The notes under the pieces are model-generated. The model was given only the letters and a program-made list of their open reading frames with translations. It made no database searches and was not told the origin of the DNA. This document shows, in pieces, positions 23,863 to 30,717 of a DNA stretch of 35,741 nt. The stretch covers positions 1-35,741 of the forward strand of contig JBMYYH010000021.1 of assembly GCA_049609225.1 (NCBI GenBank), written 5' to 3'. Source of the DNA: GCA-2746235 sp049609225. GTDB taxonomy: Bacteria; Planctomycetota; UBA1135. How positions within the stretch are numbered: the stretch's first letter is position 1; each line of letters opens with the position of its first letter. Both the position numbers and the translations under genes were made by a program.

Positions 23863-25314
23863 ATGGGTGACTTTCGCATCTCCGGGCTGCTTTACCTGGT
23901 AGCCACGTTCCTCTTCATCTTGGGTATCAAGCGATTGTCCAAGGTGCGCACTGCGCGTTCGGGTAATCAGCTCGCCGCAGTCGGCATGTTGTTGGCCGTC
24001 GTCGTCACCTTGGTGGCGCCGGAAGGCAATGTACAACTCGGTTGGACCACCGTCCTCATCGGCCTTGCCCTTGGTGGCGCGGTCGGCGGCATCATGGCGA
24101 AGCGCGTCGAGATGACGGGCATGCCTGAATTGGTGGCACTGCTCAATGGCTTCGGCGGCCTTGCCAGTACCGTGGTCGCCTTGGCTGAGTTCTGGGGGCG
24201 CTTCGGTGTCACTGGACTTGCGGCCTCTCCCGCGGACCTTCCAGTACAGCCACTCGGTGGTGGTGTGTGGGCAGTCGCGATCATCATGTCGATCCTCATC
24301 GGTACGGTGACCTTCACGGGTTCGTTGATGGCCATGGGTAAGTTGTCGGGCAAGATTTCCGGCAACCCCATCCTGTTGCCAGGACGACATCTCATCGTCG
24401 CGGTGCTGCTGCTCGGCGGCCTCGGCGCAGGTTTCTACGGTGGCTTCGGTGCCGAAGGAGATACTGCTACCACGATGATGATCCTGCTTGCGATTGCGGC
24501 AGGTGCCTTCGGCATCTTCTCGGTGCTACCGATTGGTGGCGCGGATATGCCGGTGGTTGTTTCCTTGTTGAACAGCTACTCCGGACTGGCCGCATCGATG
24601 GCTGGTTTCGTCATCGGCAACTCGCTGTTGATCGTTGCGGGTGCCTTGGTCGGCGCAAGTGGACTGATCCTCACGATGGTCATGTGCAAAGCTATGAACC
24701 GCTCGCTGGGCAATGTGCTCATCGGTGGATTCGGTGATACCGGCGCCAGCAGTGGCGGTGGTGGTGGTGCGGATGAATACACCACGGTGAAATCGGCCGG
24801 CGCCGAGGAAGCCGCGATGATCCTCGAATCCGCGACCTCGGTCATCTTCATTCCTGGTTACGGCATGGCAGTCGCGCAAGCGCAGCACGTCGTGAAGGAA
24901 CTGGGTGAAGAGATGGAATCGCGTGGTGCGGAAGTGCGTTATGCCATCCACCCGGTGGCCGGACGTATGCCTGGCCACATGAACGTCCTTTTGGCCGAGT
25001 CGGATGTGCCGTATGAACAGCTTTGGGAGTTGGAGCGCATCAACAGCGACTTCAAGACCACTGATGTTGCGGTCATCGTTGGCGCCAACGACGTGGTCAA
25101 CCCGGAAGCCATCGAGAATCCACAAAGCCCCATCGCAGGTATGCCGATCCTCAATGCGCATGAATCCGGCACGGTGCTGATGATCAAGCGTTCCTTGTCG
25201 CCTGGTTATGCCGGCATCAAGAACCCATTGTTCGAACGCGACAACACCTACATGTGCTTCGGCGACGGCAAGGCCTTCCTGCAGGATGTCTTGACCGAGC
25301 TGAAGGAGTCTTAA
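23863..25314 (+). CDS. pntB: NAD(P) transhydrogenase subunit beta (PntB)
   Basis: Beta subunit of 483 residues: an N-terminal membrane domain (about 1-275, eight to nine helices, forming the proton channel with PntAB) and a C-terminal cytoplasmic NADP(H)-binding dIII domain. The domains are joined by a Gly/Ser-rich linker near residues 285-305. The dIII motif is FIPGYGMAVAQAQHVVKEL, with later IHPVAGRMPGHMNVLLAE and VIVGANDVVNP, all typical. The ATG at 23863 is chosen over the longer open frame from 23713, which overlaps pntAB. The enzyme uses the proton gradient to make NADPH from NADH. Confidence 0.96.
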   Translation: MGDFRISGLLYLVATFLFILGIKRLSKVRTARSGNQLAAVGMLLAVVVTLVAPEGNVQLGWTTVLIGLALGGAVGGIMAKRVEMTGMPELVALLNGFGGLASTVVALAEFWGRFGVTGLAASPADLPVQPLGGGVWAVAIIMSILIGTVTFTGSLMAMGKLSGKISGNPILLPGRHLIVAVLLLGGLGAGFYGGFGAEGDTATTMMILLAIAAGAFGIFSVLPIGGADMPVVVSLLNSYSGLAASMAGFVIGNSLLIVAGALVGASGLILTMVMCKAMNRSLGNVLIGGFGDTGASSGGGGGADEYTTVKSAGAEEAAMILESATSVIFIPGYGMAVAQAQHVVKELGEEMESRGAEVRYAIHPVAGRMPGHMNVLLAESDVPYEQLWELERINSDFKTTDVAVIVGANDVVNPEAIENPQSPIAGMPILNAHESGTVLMIKRSLSPGYAGIKNPLFERDNTYMCFGDGKAFLQDVLTELKES

Positions 25315-25320
25315 GACTTC

Positions 25321-26079
25321 GTGATTCGCATCGCCGCCGCCTGCCTAGGTGCCATACGCATCTTGTTGGCGGCGGTGATGGCGTTATTGGGCTTGCCGTT
25401 CGCGATTTTGATTCTGATCGTTTCCTTCGGCATCCCCTACAGCACTGCTTATCTCGGTCAGCGCGGGGTCTTCCTCTGGAGCTGGTGCACCCGACGCCTC
25501 TTGGGCATTCACGTACGCACCATCGGCACACCCCCGCCGGCGGGTTCCTTCGTGGTCTGCAATCATGTCTCGCATTTCGACATGCTGGCAATCACAAGCC
25601 TTTACCCCACCAGCTTGATCGCGAAGAAGGAGATCCTCAAGTGGCCCTTGCTCGGCCAAGTCGCGTGGATGGTCGGCACGGTTTTCATCGATCGTAGCGA
25701 TCGCGAAAAGACTGCCGGGGTCGCCGCCATCATGGGCATGTATTTGCGTGGCGGCGCTTCCGTGACATTGTTCCCAGAAGGGACCTGTGGCGATGGCAAG
25801 GCAGTCCTTCCGTTTAAGCGATCTTTGTTCGCGGTACCGGCCGACCTCGACATTCCCACCTATCCCATCGCCGTGCGATATCCCAATCCAGCCGTCGCCT
25901 GGAATGACACCACCCCGATGGCGTTGCATATGTTTCGCCTAGTCTGCAGCTGGCGCCAGGAAGCGGTGGTGGTCTTCGGCGATCCAATTCCCGCCGGCCT
26001 CGAACGCAAACCGCTCGCCTTCCGTGCACAAGAGGAAGTCGAGCGGTTGTTTGCGCAAGCAGAAAGCGCAGCGACCTAA
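25321..26079 (+). CDS. plsC: 1-acyl-sn-glycerol-3-phosphate acyltransferase (PlsC family)
   Basis: Membrane acyltransferase of phospholipid synthesis that acylates lysophosphatidate, or a related lysolipid; 252 residues. An N-terminal membrane segment (about 10-42) precedes the catalytic HX4D motif NHVSHFD (His82, Asp87) and the glycerol-phosphate binding motif FPEGT (151-155). The start is GTG at 25321, six bases after the pntB stop, with AAGGAG (25304-25309) inside the end of pntB as a possible ribosome-binding site. It is probably in the pnt operon. A hemolysin-like or ornithine-lipid acyltransferase of the same superfamily is possible. Confidence 0.88.
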   Translation: MIRIAAACLGAIRILLAAVMALLGLPFAILILIVSFGIPYSTAYLGQRGVFLWSWCTRRLLGIHVRTIGTPPPAGSFVVCNHVSHFDMLAITSLYPTSLIAKKEILKWPLLGQVAWMVGTVFIDRSDREKTAGVAAIMGMYLRGGASVTLFPEGTCGDGKAVLPFKRSLFAVPADLDIPTYPIAVRYPNPAVAWNDTTPMALHMFRLVCSWRQEAVVVFGDPIPAGLERKPLAFRAQEEVERLFAQAESAAT

Positions 26080-26091
26080 GTTCGGAACTTA
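26077..26091. other. 15-bp palindrome formed by two convergent stop codons
   Basis: TAAGTTC-G-GAACTTA is perfect and its ends are the TAA of plsC (26077-26079) and, on the other strand, the TAA of the TlpA-like gene (26089-26091). As RNA only a 5-bp stem forms, so terminator strength would be low. Confidence 0.4.
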
Positions 26092-27447
26092 CATCTTTTC
26101 CATCCGCTCCAGTTGCTTGCGGATGGACGCTTGCAGGTCATCCCATTCCTTACTCGCGCAATCGCCATGGATTGCAGCGGGGTCTTCCAGGTCGACCTTA
26201 CGGAAGTTCGAGAAGGTGATGGCAAAGATCGGGTTGTCATCTTTGTTGCCGACCTTCAACTGCAGGGGTTGGCCCGTCGCGCGATCGATGCGCAGGGCGA
26301 TGTTGATGAAACCGCTGGGTTCTCCGCCCATCAAGGTGTTCAAGTCCAGCAAGGGGGAGCCTTCTCCGCGCAGGATCACTTCGGTTTCCGTCTCTTCCAC
26401 GAGGTCCAAGGAACAAAAGTTCAGGATGTCGGGGAAGGCGATCCCGGGGTCGGCGTTCACCGGATTGGGGTCGAACAGCAGACCTTGCAGGGGAATGTCG
26501 AATGGCCCAGCGAACTTCTCGCTCATCAGACTCGCGTTCTTCGCGGAAATACGACCGTCGACCTCGCCCATCATCGGCGACTTGGCTTCCTGGTCCACGT
26601 AGTACATGCCCTCATGCAGGACGATGGTGGTCTTGTCTTCTTCAGCAGCCGGCAACCCCGCCATCTTGAAGTAGCTGGTCGAAACCTGACGCATCCCGGC
26701 TTCCCCGCCGCGCATCATGAAACCCGACTTGATCAACTTCGCTTCCTGCAGCACGCTCTCCGACATGCCGATCAAGATGGTCGCACTCATTTCATAATCC
26801 CATGCCGCGAGCTCGGCAGTTAAGATCGCGGTCGCCTTATCGATCCACTCCTGCGCGGCGGGAGTGGAAGCGAACTCCAACTTCATCAAAGCGACGCGTT
26901 TGTCCTCCGGCTCCTTCTCCGGCGGCGCTTCCTTTAACGCTACCTTCAACATCTCACTCAACGGCGCATCCATCTCCGATGGATCGCCAAACCACGCGAT
27001 CTTGCCTTCGCGATCGATGAGGAAAGTCACGGGCACTCCTTTCCACCCAGCCGCCTTTAGGTAATCGGTGTAGACCGAATGATCCGGGTCGGTTCCGAGC
27101 ATGTAGTTGGTCTTGCCGGCCCAAGAAGGTTGATCGAGGAAACCCTTGGCGACTTCCTGCTCCTCATCGCTCAGCCCGAGGATCACCACTTGGTCGCCCA
27201 ACTCCGCCTGCAGTTTGCTGAGGTGCGGCATGTGTTCCTTGCTCGGCGGACACCAGGTCGCCCAAAAATCCAACACATAGGCTTGGCCAGGCTGAAAGCT
27301 GGTGACCCCCTCCCCCTTGAGCCAAACCGCAACATCGAGGGCGGGCGCCGGATCGCCGACCTTGAGGGTAGGGCCTTCTTGAGCAGGCAACCCGGCGGCT
27401 AGGGCCAAGGCTGTGGTCAGGACGAGGTGCGTCGAGGAAAGTCGCAT
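26089..27447 (-). CDS. Exported TlpA-like thioredoxin-fold protein with C-terminal LolA-like domain
   Basis: Secreted or periplasmic protein of 452 residues with signal peptide ending LALAAGLPAQEG. Residues about 25-170 are an AhpC/TlpA-like thioredoxin fold (FWATWCPPSKEHMPHL). The usual CxxC is CPPS: Cys66 is present but the resolving cysteine is Ser69, so a normal dithiol exchange is not possible. The cis-Pro loop is present (GVPVTFLID). The C-terminal 250 residues (for example SPLLDLNTLMGGE, ALRIDRATGQPLQLKVG) resemble lipoprotein-sorting (LolA/DUF2092) beta-sheet domains. The frame is open to 27555, but the ATG at 27447 starts the signal peptide. Function uncertain: a thiol-trapping or lipid-binding envelope protein. 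Confidence 0.82.
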   Translation of the reverse strand: MRLSSTHLVLTTALALAAGLPAQEGPTLKVGDPAPALDVAVWLKGEGVTSFQPGQAYVLDFWATWCPPSKEHMPHLSKLQAELGDQVVILGLSDEEQEVAKGFLDQPSWAGKTNYMLGTDPDHSVYTDYLKAAGWKGVPVTFLIDREGKIAWFGDPSEMDAPLSEMLKVALKEAPPEKEPEDKRVALMKLEFASTPAAQEWIDKATAILTAELAAWDYEMSATILIGMSESVLQEAKLIKSGFMMRGGEAGMRQVSTSYFKMAGLPAAEEDKTTIVLHEGMYYVDQEAKSPMMGEVDGRISAKNASLMSEKFAGPFDIPLQGLLFDPNPVNADPGIAFPDILNFCSLDLVEETETEVILRGEGSPLLDLNTLMGGEPSGFINIALRIDRATGQPLQLKVGNKDDNPIFAITFSNFRKVDLEDPAAIHGDCASKEWDDLQASIRKQLERMEKM

Positions 27448-27455
27448 GCGCCTTG

Positions 27456-27461
27456 AGATTA
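27456..27461 (-). promoter_or_regulatory. -10-like TAATCT, leaderless-type promoter
   Basis: On the minus strand TAATCT ends 8 bases before the ATG at 27447 of the TlpA-like gene. The gap CAAGGCGC holds AAGG, but too near the start to be a good ribosome-binding site. Confidence 0.4.
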
Positions 27462-27489
27462 AGCCCGCGCACGACGGCGACCCAGCAAG

Positions 27490-27503
27490 ACTACTGCAGT
27501 AGT
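27490..27503. promoter_or_regulatory. Perfect 14-bp palindrome between divergent genes (candidate operator)
   Basis: ACTACTGCAGTAGT lies in the 123-bp spacer between the TlpA-like gene (-) and the DUF442 lipoprotein gene (+). It is 42 bp and 67 bp from the two starts, about where the -35 of the minus gene would be. A dimeric regulator could control both genes. Confidence 0.4.
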
Positions 27504-27558
27504 TCCCTTGAAAAACGGAACCGCCTTCTGGGAACCTAACAGGAATACCCGGCACTGT

Positions 27559-27564
27559 TATTTT
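27559..27564 (+). promoter_or_regulatory. -10-like TATTTT, leaderless-type promoter
   Basis: TATTTT ends 6 bases before the ATG at 27571; CTAGCC lies between and no ribosome-binding site is present. Confidence 0.4.
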
Positions 27565-27570
27565 CTAGCC

Positions 27571-28176
27571 ATGCGCACGCGATCTCTCCTGTTGCTTCTG
27601 CCTCTCCTCTCCTTCGCAGCCTGCGCCGGTTCTGAGCCGGCCCCGGAAGCTGGTGCGGGAGATGTGCCTTACCTCAGCGACATCCCCATGCTCGGATCCT
27701 TTTTCATGGAGGATGCCATGGACACCCCAACGATGGTCGACATCCCGAACTACACCATTCTCAGCCAGCAGGTCGCTGGCGGCGGCTTCATCACGGCCGA
27801 ACAAGTCGCCACCCTTCCTGGCAAGGGCTACACCACCGTGATCAACCTCCAATATGAGCGCGAATCCGGCGTCGCGGCAGAAATCGCGGCCGCCGAAGCT
27901 GCTGGCCTGCAGTATGTCTCGGTCCCCGTCGGTGGCGGCAACTTCACTCTGGAGCATGCCAAACAAGTCTCCGATGCGATCGCCCAAGCGCCCGGCCACG
28001 TGCTTCTGCACTGCCGCAGCGGCGGACGCGTCTCCGCAGTCTGGGCCCTGACACGTGCCCTCGATGAGGGGCTCACACCGGAAGAGGCTGCCGTGGTGGC
28101 CGCCGAAGAGGGTTGCCGCCCGATCCCCGAATCCATGGTGGAACGGGTGCGGACGGAGTTGCGGGAAGCGCGGTAG
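27571..28176 (+). CDS. Lipoprotein with DUF442/beta-lactamase-hydrolase-like phosphatase domain
   Basis: Envelope lipoprotein of 201 residues. Signal peptide MRTRSLLLLLPLLSFAAC with lipid-attachment Cys18 (FAAC box). Residues about 70-201 resemble the DUF442 (PF04273-like) dual-specificity-phosphatase fold: a TLPGKGYTTVINL strand and the active loop VLLHCRSGGRVSAVW, with Cys148 and Arg153. The loop is C-x4-R, as in this family and in rhodaneses, rather than the C-x5-R of true tyrosine phosphatases. It could act on a phosphate or on sulfane sulfur; substrate unknown. The ATG at 27571 starts the signal peptide; the frame is open upstream to 27508. Confidence 0.82.
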   Translation: MRTRSLLLLLPLLSFAACAGSEPAPEAGAGDVPYLSDIPMLGSFFMEDAMDTPTMVDIPNYTILSQQVAGGGFITAEQVATLPGKGYTTVINLQYERESGVAAEIAAAEAAGLQYVSVPVGGGNFTLEHAKQVSDAIAQAPGHVLLHCRSGGRVSAVWALTRALDEGLTPEEAAVVAAEEGCRPIPESMVERVRTELREAR

Positions 28177-28189
28177 ATTTCCCCCAACC

Positions 28190-28223
28190 TTCACAATGTT
28201 CAATGGTACATTAACATTGTGAA
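28190..28223 (+). promoter_or_regulatory. Perfect inverted repeat over the DUF2089 start (candidate operator)
   Basis: TTCACAATGTT (28190-28200) and AACATTGTGAA (28213-28223) are exact complements with a 12-nt spacer that itself contains AATGG and ACATT half-sites. The right arm covers the GTG start and the spacer covers the candidate -10 (TACATT 28207-28212), 6 bases before the start. A protein bound here would block transcription, and the DUF2089 product carries a predicted helix-turn-helix, so autoregulation is likely. Alternatively the hairpin ends the upstream DUF442 transcript, but no U-tract follows. Confidence 0.6.
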
Positions 28224-28524
28224 AACCCCCGCCCTCCGTGCCTTTGAGGCTCTCGACGCAGTCGACCAGGAACTAGCTCTACAGCTTGTTTCTTGCTCGG
28301 GTTCGTTGAAGGAGCTCGCGAAACGGCGTCAGGTGAGCTATCCCACGATCCGGCAACGGCTGGATCGGCTAATTGCGCGTCTTGAGGCGTTGCAGGCCGA
28401 TCAGCCGCTCGACCCGATGGCGGAGATGCTGGCCGACCTGGTGGAAAGGGGTGAAATGACCGTCGGTGCGGCCAAGGCTGCATTGAAGGTGCACCGCGAA
28501 ACCCTCAACCCCCAGAAGCCATGA
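28219..28524 (+). CDS. DUF2089-family small helix-turn-helix protein
   Basis: Protein of 101 residues with GTG start at 28219. The segment GSLKELAKRRQVSYPTIRQRL (with DRLIARL after it, about residues 28-55) is the DUF2089 hallmark, a helix-turn-helix that likely binds DNA. A C-terminal helical part (MAEMLADLVERGEMTVGAAKAALKV) resembles the short SHOCT-like helix found in this family. The stop overlaps the next start (ATGA), pairing it with a membrane protein, as DUF2089 genes often are. I infer a transcriptional regulator with autoregulation through the overlapping inverted repeat. Confidence 0.85.
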   Translation: MKTPALRAFEALDAVDQELALQLVSCSGSLKELAKRRQVSYPTIRQRLDRLIARLEALQADQPLDPMAEMLADLVERGEMTVGAAKAALKVHRETLNPQKP

Positions 28525-28907
28525 TCCTTCTCGACCTTTTGCTCCAGACCGACCCCACTCCTTGGTTCGACGCACGCTCCAGCGCCATGATTGGCGGCAT
28601 CGGCGGCTCCGTCGGAGGAGTCCTTGGCGCCCTCGTCGGCACCTCGGCCGGGGTTTTAGCACCTCGAGGCAAGGGTAGGGCATTCGTCCTCGGCACCATG
28701 ATGGTGGGTGCTGGACTGGGAATTGCTTCTCTGCTGACCGGCATCGTGGCCGTCATCCTGGGGCAGCCTTACCACGTTTGGTATCCGATGGTGCTTCTGG
28801 GCGCAGTGCTCGGCGGCGTGATGGGCGGTCTCATCCCGGTGGTGCGCCGCCGCTATATGGAAGCGGAGCAGCGTCGACTTGATGCCGACGCTCTCCGGCG
28901 CAGCTGA
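28521..28907 (+). CDS. Small Gly-rich membrane protein coupled to DUF2089
   Basis: Protein of 128 residues with three predicted helices at about 23-46, 53-80 and 84-108. The first is rich in GxxxG-like glycine repeats (GGIGGSVGGVLGALVG), which favour tight helix packing. A charged tail (RRRYMEAEQRRLDADALRRS) is probably cytoplasmic. I do not recognise a family. The four-base overlap with DUF2089 (ATGA) indicates coupled translation, so the pair may be a sensor/regulator or a membrane-stress module. Confidence 0.75.
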   Translation: MILLDLLLQTDPTPWFDARSSAMIGGIGGSVGGVLGALVGTSAGVLAPRGKGRAFVLGTMMVGAGLGIASLLTGIVAVILGQPYHVWYPMVLLGAVLGGVMGGLIPVVRRRYMEAEQRRLDADALRRS

Positions 28908-28934
28908 ACGACTAGGGAATCGCTCGCGCGCGTT

Positions 28935-28948
28935 CTTCCTGGAGGAAG
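28935..28948. terminator. Weak hairpin between convergent genes
   Basis: CTTCC (28935-28939) pairs with GGAAG (28944-28948) around TGGA. It lies in the 80-bp spacer between the convergent ends at 28907 and 28988. The stem is short, so support is limited. Confidence 0.25.
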
Positions 28949-28987
28949 GGTGTTCCCCTCCCCCCATGAGATAGAGCCACTGCGGGG

Positions 28988-29785
28988 CTAGAAGTTCCCG
29001 CCGCGGTTTCCACCGCCACCGGAGTTGCTACCGCCGTTGTTGCCACCGCCGCGATTTCCACCGCCACGTCCGCCAAAGCCAGTGAACTCGGTGAGCTCGG
29101 TGTACTGGGTCAGTTGCTCACTGTTGAGCAGGCCGCCAAGACTCTCCAACTCGGTCTCGCGAAACTCCGTCATCTTGGCGCGCATGGAGTCGCGATCGCC
29201 CCAGGAGCCCGATTCGCGCATCTCGGTGAAGAAGTCGTTTCGAGCCTTCGAGGAATCATCCAAGATGCGGCCGAATTCCTCGGTTTGAGCCTCGGAAAGG
29301 CCCAATTCCAGAGCCAGGTCGGCAACGCGCTGCTCCAACTGCTCCACGCGACGCTCTTCCCGGCGCTCGGCACGTTCCGCAGCTTCGGCTTCATCGCGCT
29401 GCTGCAAAGCGGCATCCAGGGCGGCATCAAAGCCAGGGCCGGTCGGCATATCCGCGGCGGCCATGCCCATTCCTGGCGGAAGCGGCTCCCCACCTGGCAG
29501 GGTGCCCTGGCGCAGGGCGCGATCCATTTCAACCGCGCTGGACATCTGCTCCTGCATGTTTAGCAGGGTCGAAGACTGTAGCTCCAGGGTGCGGCCCATG
29601 GTGTCGACTTTGGCCTGGAGCGCTTGGAGAGTCTTGTTCAGGTCTTCATCGGCTGCAGCGGTGTAGCCGGAGTCGCTGTCCATCGAGGTGGCCTCGGAGC
29701 CGCCGTCGGCCAAAAGGACACTACCGATTAGGCCGCCAATCAGGCCTGTCACGAAGATGAGGAAGGTTTGAAGGAGTTGGTTCAT
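28988..29785 (-). CDS. Membrane-anchored coiled-coil protein with Gly/Asn/Arg-rich tail
   Basis: Protein of 265 residues from the ATG at 29785; the frame is open to 29869. One N-terminal membrane helix (about 5-26, TFLIFVTGLIGGLIGSVLLA) is followed by a coiled coil (about 45-85), a Pro/Gly/Met-rich linker, a second charged coiled coil (about 125-165, RAERREERRVEQLEQRVADL) and helices with LGLSEAQTEEFGRILDD resembling Spy/CpxP-like LTxxQ regions. The last 32 residues are FGGRGGGNRGGG-type low complexity. No recognised family; perhaps an envelope chaperone or a scaffold. It is convergent with the DUF2089 operon and divergent from the next lipoprotein gene. Confidence 0.8.
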   Translation of the reverse strand: MNQLLQTFLIFVTGLIGGLIGSVLLADGGSEATSMDSDSGYTAAADEDLNKTLQALQAKVDTMGRTLELQSSTLLNMQEQMSSAVEMDRALRQGTLPGGEPLPPGMGMAAADMPTGPGFDAALDAALQQRDEAEAAERAERREERRVEQLEQRVADLALELGLSEAQTEEFGRILDDSSKARNDFFTEMRESGSWGDRDSMRAKMTEFRETELESLGGLLNSEQLTQYTELTEFTGFGGRGGGNRGGGNNGGSNSGGGGNRGGNF

Positions 29786-29913
29786 GGTTGGGAGGGCGAA
29801 TTGGGGCCGTCGAGGACGGGCCAGACCTAGTACAACCCTAACCGGAAGCGAAGGTTCCGCCTTGCTCATCCGTCCGGAAACGGCGAGAATGCGCTTCAGG
29901 ACATCGTCTTAGC

Positions 29914-30669
29914 ATGAAATTCCGGCCCATCGCCCTTCTTCCCATTCTCCTGGCAGCCGCCTGTTCCAGTGAACCTGTGCGTTTGGCTCATCTGCGTGAA
30001 GCGGATCAGGGTACCCCGGAGCGTCAGTCCTACGACAAGATGGCGCAGGCCGTCGACCTTGCCAACGAGTTCCTCAGCACCTCCAACTATGCGCGGGGCT
30101 TTCCCGCCGAGGATGCGAGCTTCAGTCTGGGCCTCAATGATCTGCTGCTGCACATGAAGGGTGAGCCCAGCATGATGCTGCGAATCGAAACTGCTGGTTG
30201 GGGTGATCTGCGCACCACTTTCGGCGATGGCGTGCACCCGAACGAGAATGGATTCTTGAGCGCGCGTCGCACCAACGAGGATGCGACCGGCGAAGGCACC
30301 ACGGATGCTGCTTTCCTGCAGTTGGAAGTCGTCGACATGACGGCGTTGTTGTTGCGTCAGGCCGTGACCTTGCGCGAGATGCAGGCGCGCGGCGAGTTTG
30401 ATTACTGGCTTAACTACGACCTGCTTGGTCTCAACCCACAGAGTGGTTGGATGGAAGGCAATGTCGTGGATCGTCGGGCTTATGCCGTGCAAGCTGGCTT
30501 CTACCAGTGGATCGAACAGCGCGGCGGAGCTGCTGCCATGATGAAAGATCCAAGCATGGCTGCAGGAAATGCCGACGCCGAGGTCATCGAAGAGAAGCCT
30601 TCGGTGGTCAAGCCCGCAGTCGAAGCGCCGGGTGGTGGCAACTATCCGGAACCGGATCTACCGCAGTAG
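29914..30669 (+). CDS. Predicted lipoprotein, unknown function
   Basis: Protein of 251 residues with signal peptide MKFRPIALLPILLAAAC and lipid-attachment Cys17 (LAAAC box). The mature part has no family I recognise; it is mixed alpha/beta and ends in a Pro/Val-rich, disordered tail (about 205-251, EEKPSVVKPAVEAPGGG). The ATG at 29914 has no clear ribosome-binding site. It is monocistronic, divergent from the coiled-coil protein and convergent with the transporter. Probably an outer-membrane or periplasm-facing lipoprotein. Confidence 0.8.
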   Translation: MKFRPIALLPILLAAACSSEPVRLAHLREADQGTPERQSYDKMAQAVDLANEFLSTSNYARGFPAEDASFSLGLNDLLLHMKGEPSMMLRIETAGWGDLRTTFGDGVHPNENGFLSARRTNEDATGEGTTDAAFLQLEVVDMTALLLRQAVTLREMQARGEFDYWLNYDLLGLNPQSGWMEGNVVDRRAYAVQAGFYQWIEQRGGAAAMMKDPSMAAGNADAEVIEEKPSVVKPAVEAPGGGNYPEPDLPQ

Positions 30670-30700
30670 AGCAACGGTTCGCCCCAATGTGAAGGAAGGT

Positions 30701-30717
30701 TTTCGGCTTAGCCGAAA
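30701..30717. terminator. Hairpin with the transporter stop codon in its loop
   Basis: TTTCGGC (30701-30707) pairs perfectly with GCCGAAA (30711-30717). The 3-nt loop is the TAA stop (30708-30710) of the minus-strand transporter gene. It lies 31 bp past the lipoprotein stop (30669) and could serve both transcripts. No U-tract on either side. Confidence 0.45.
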
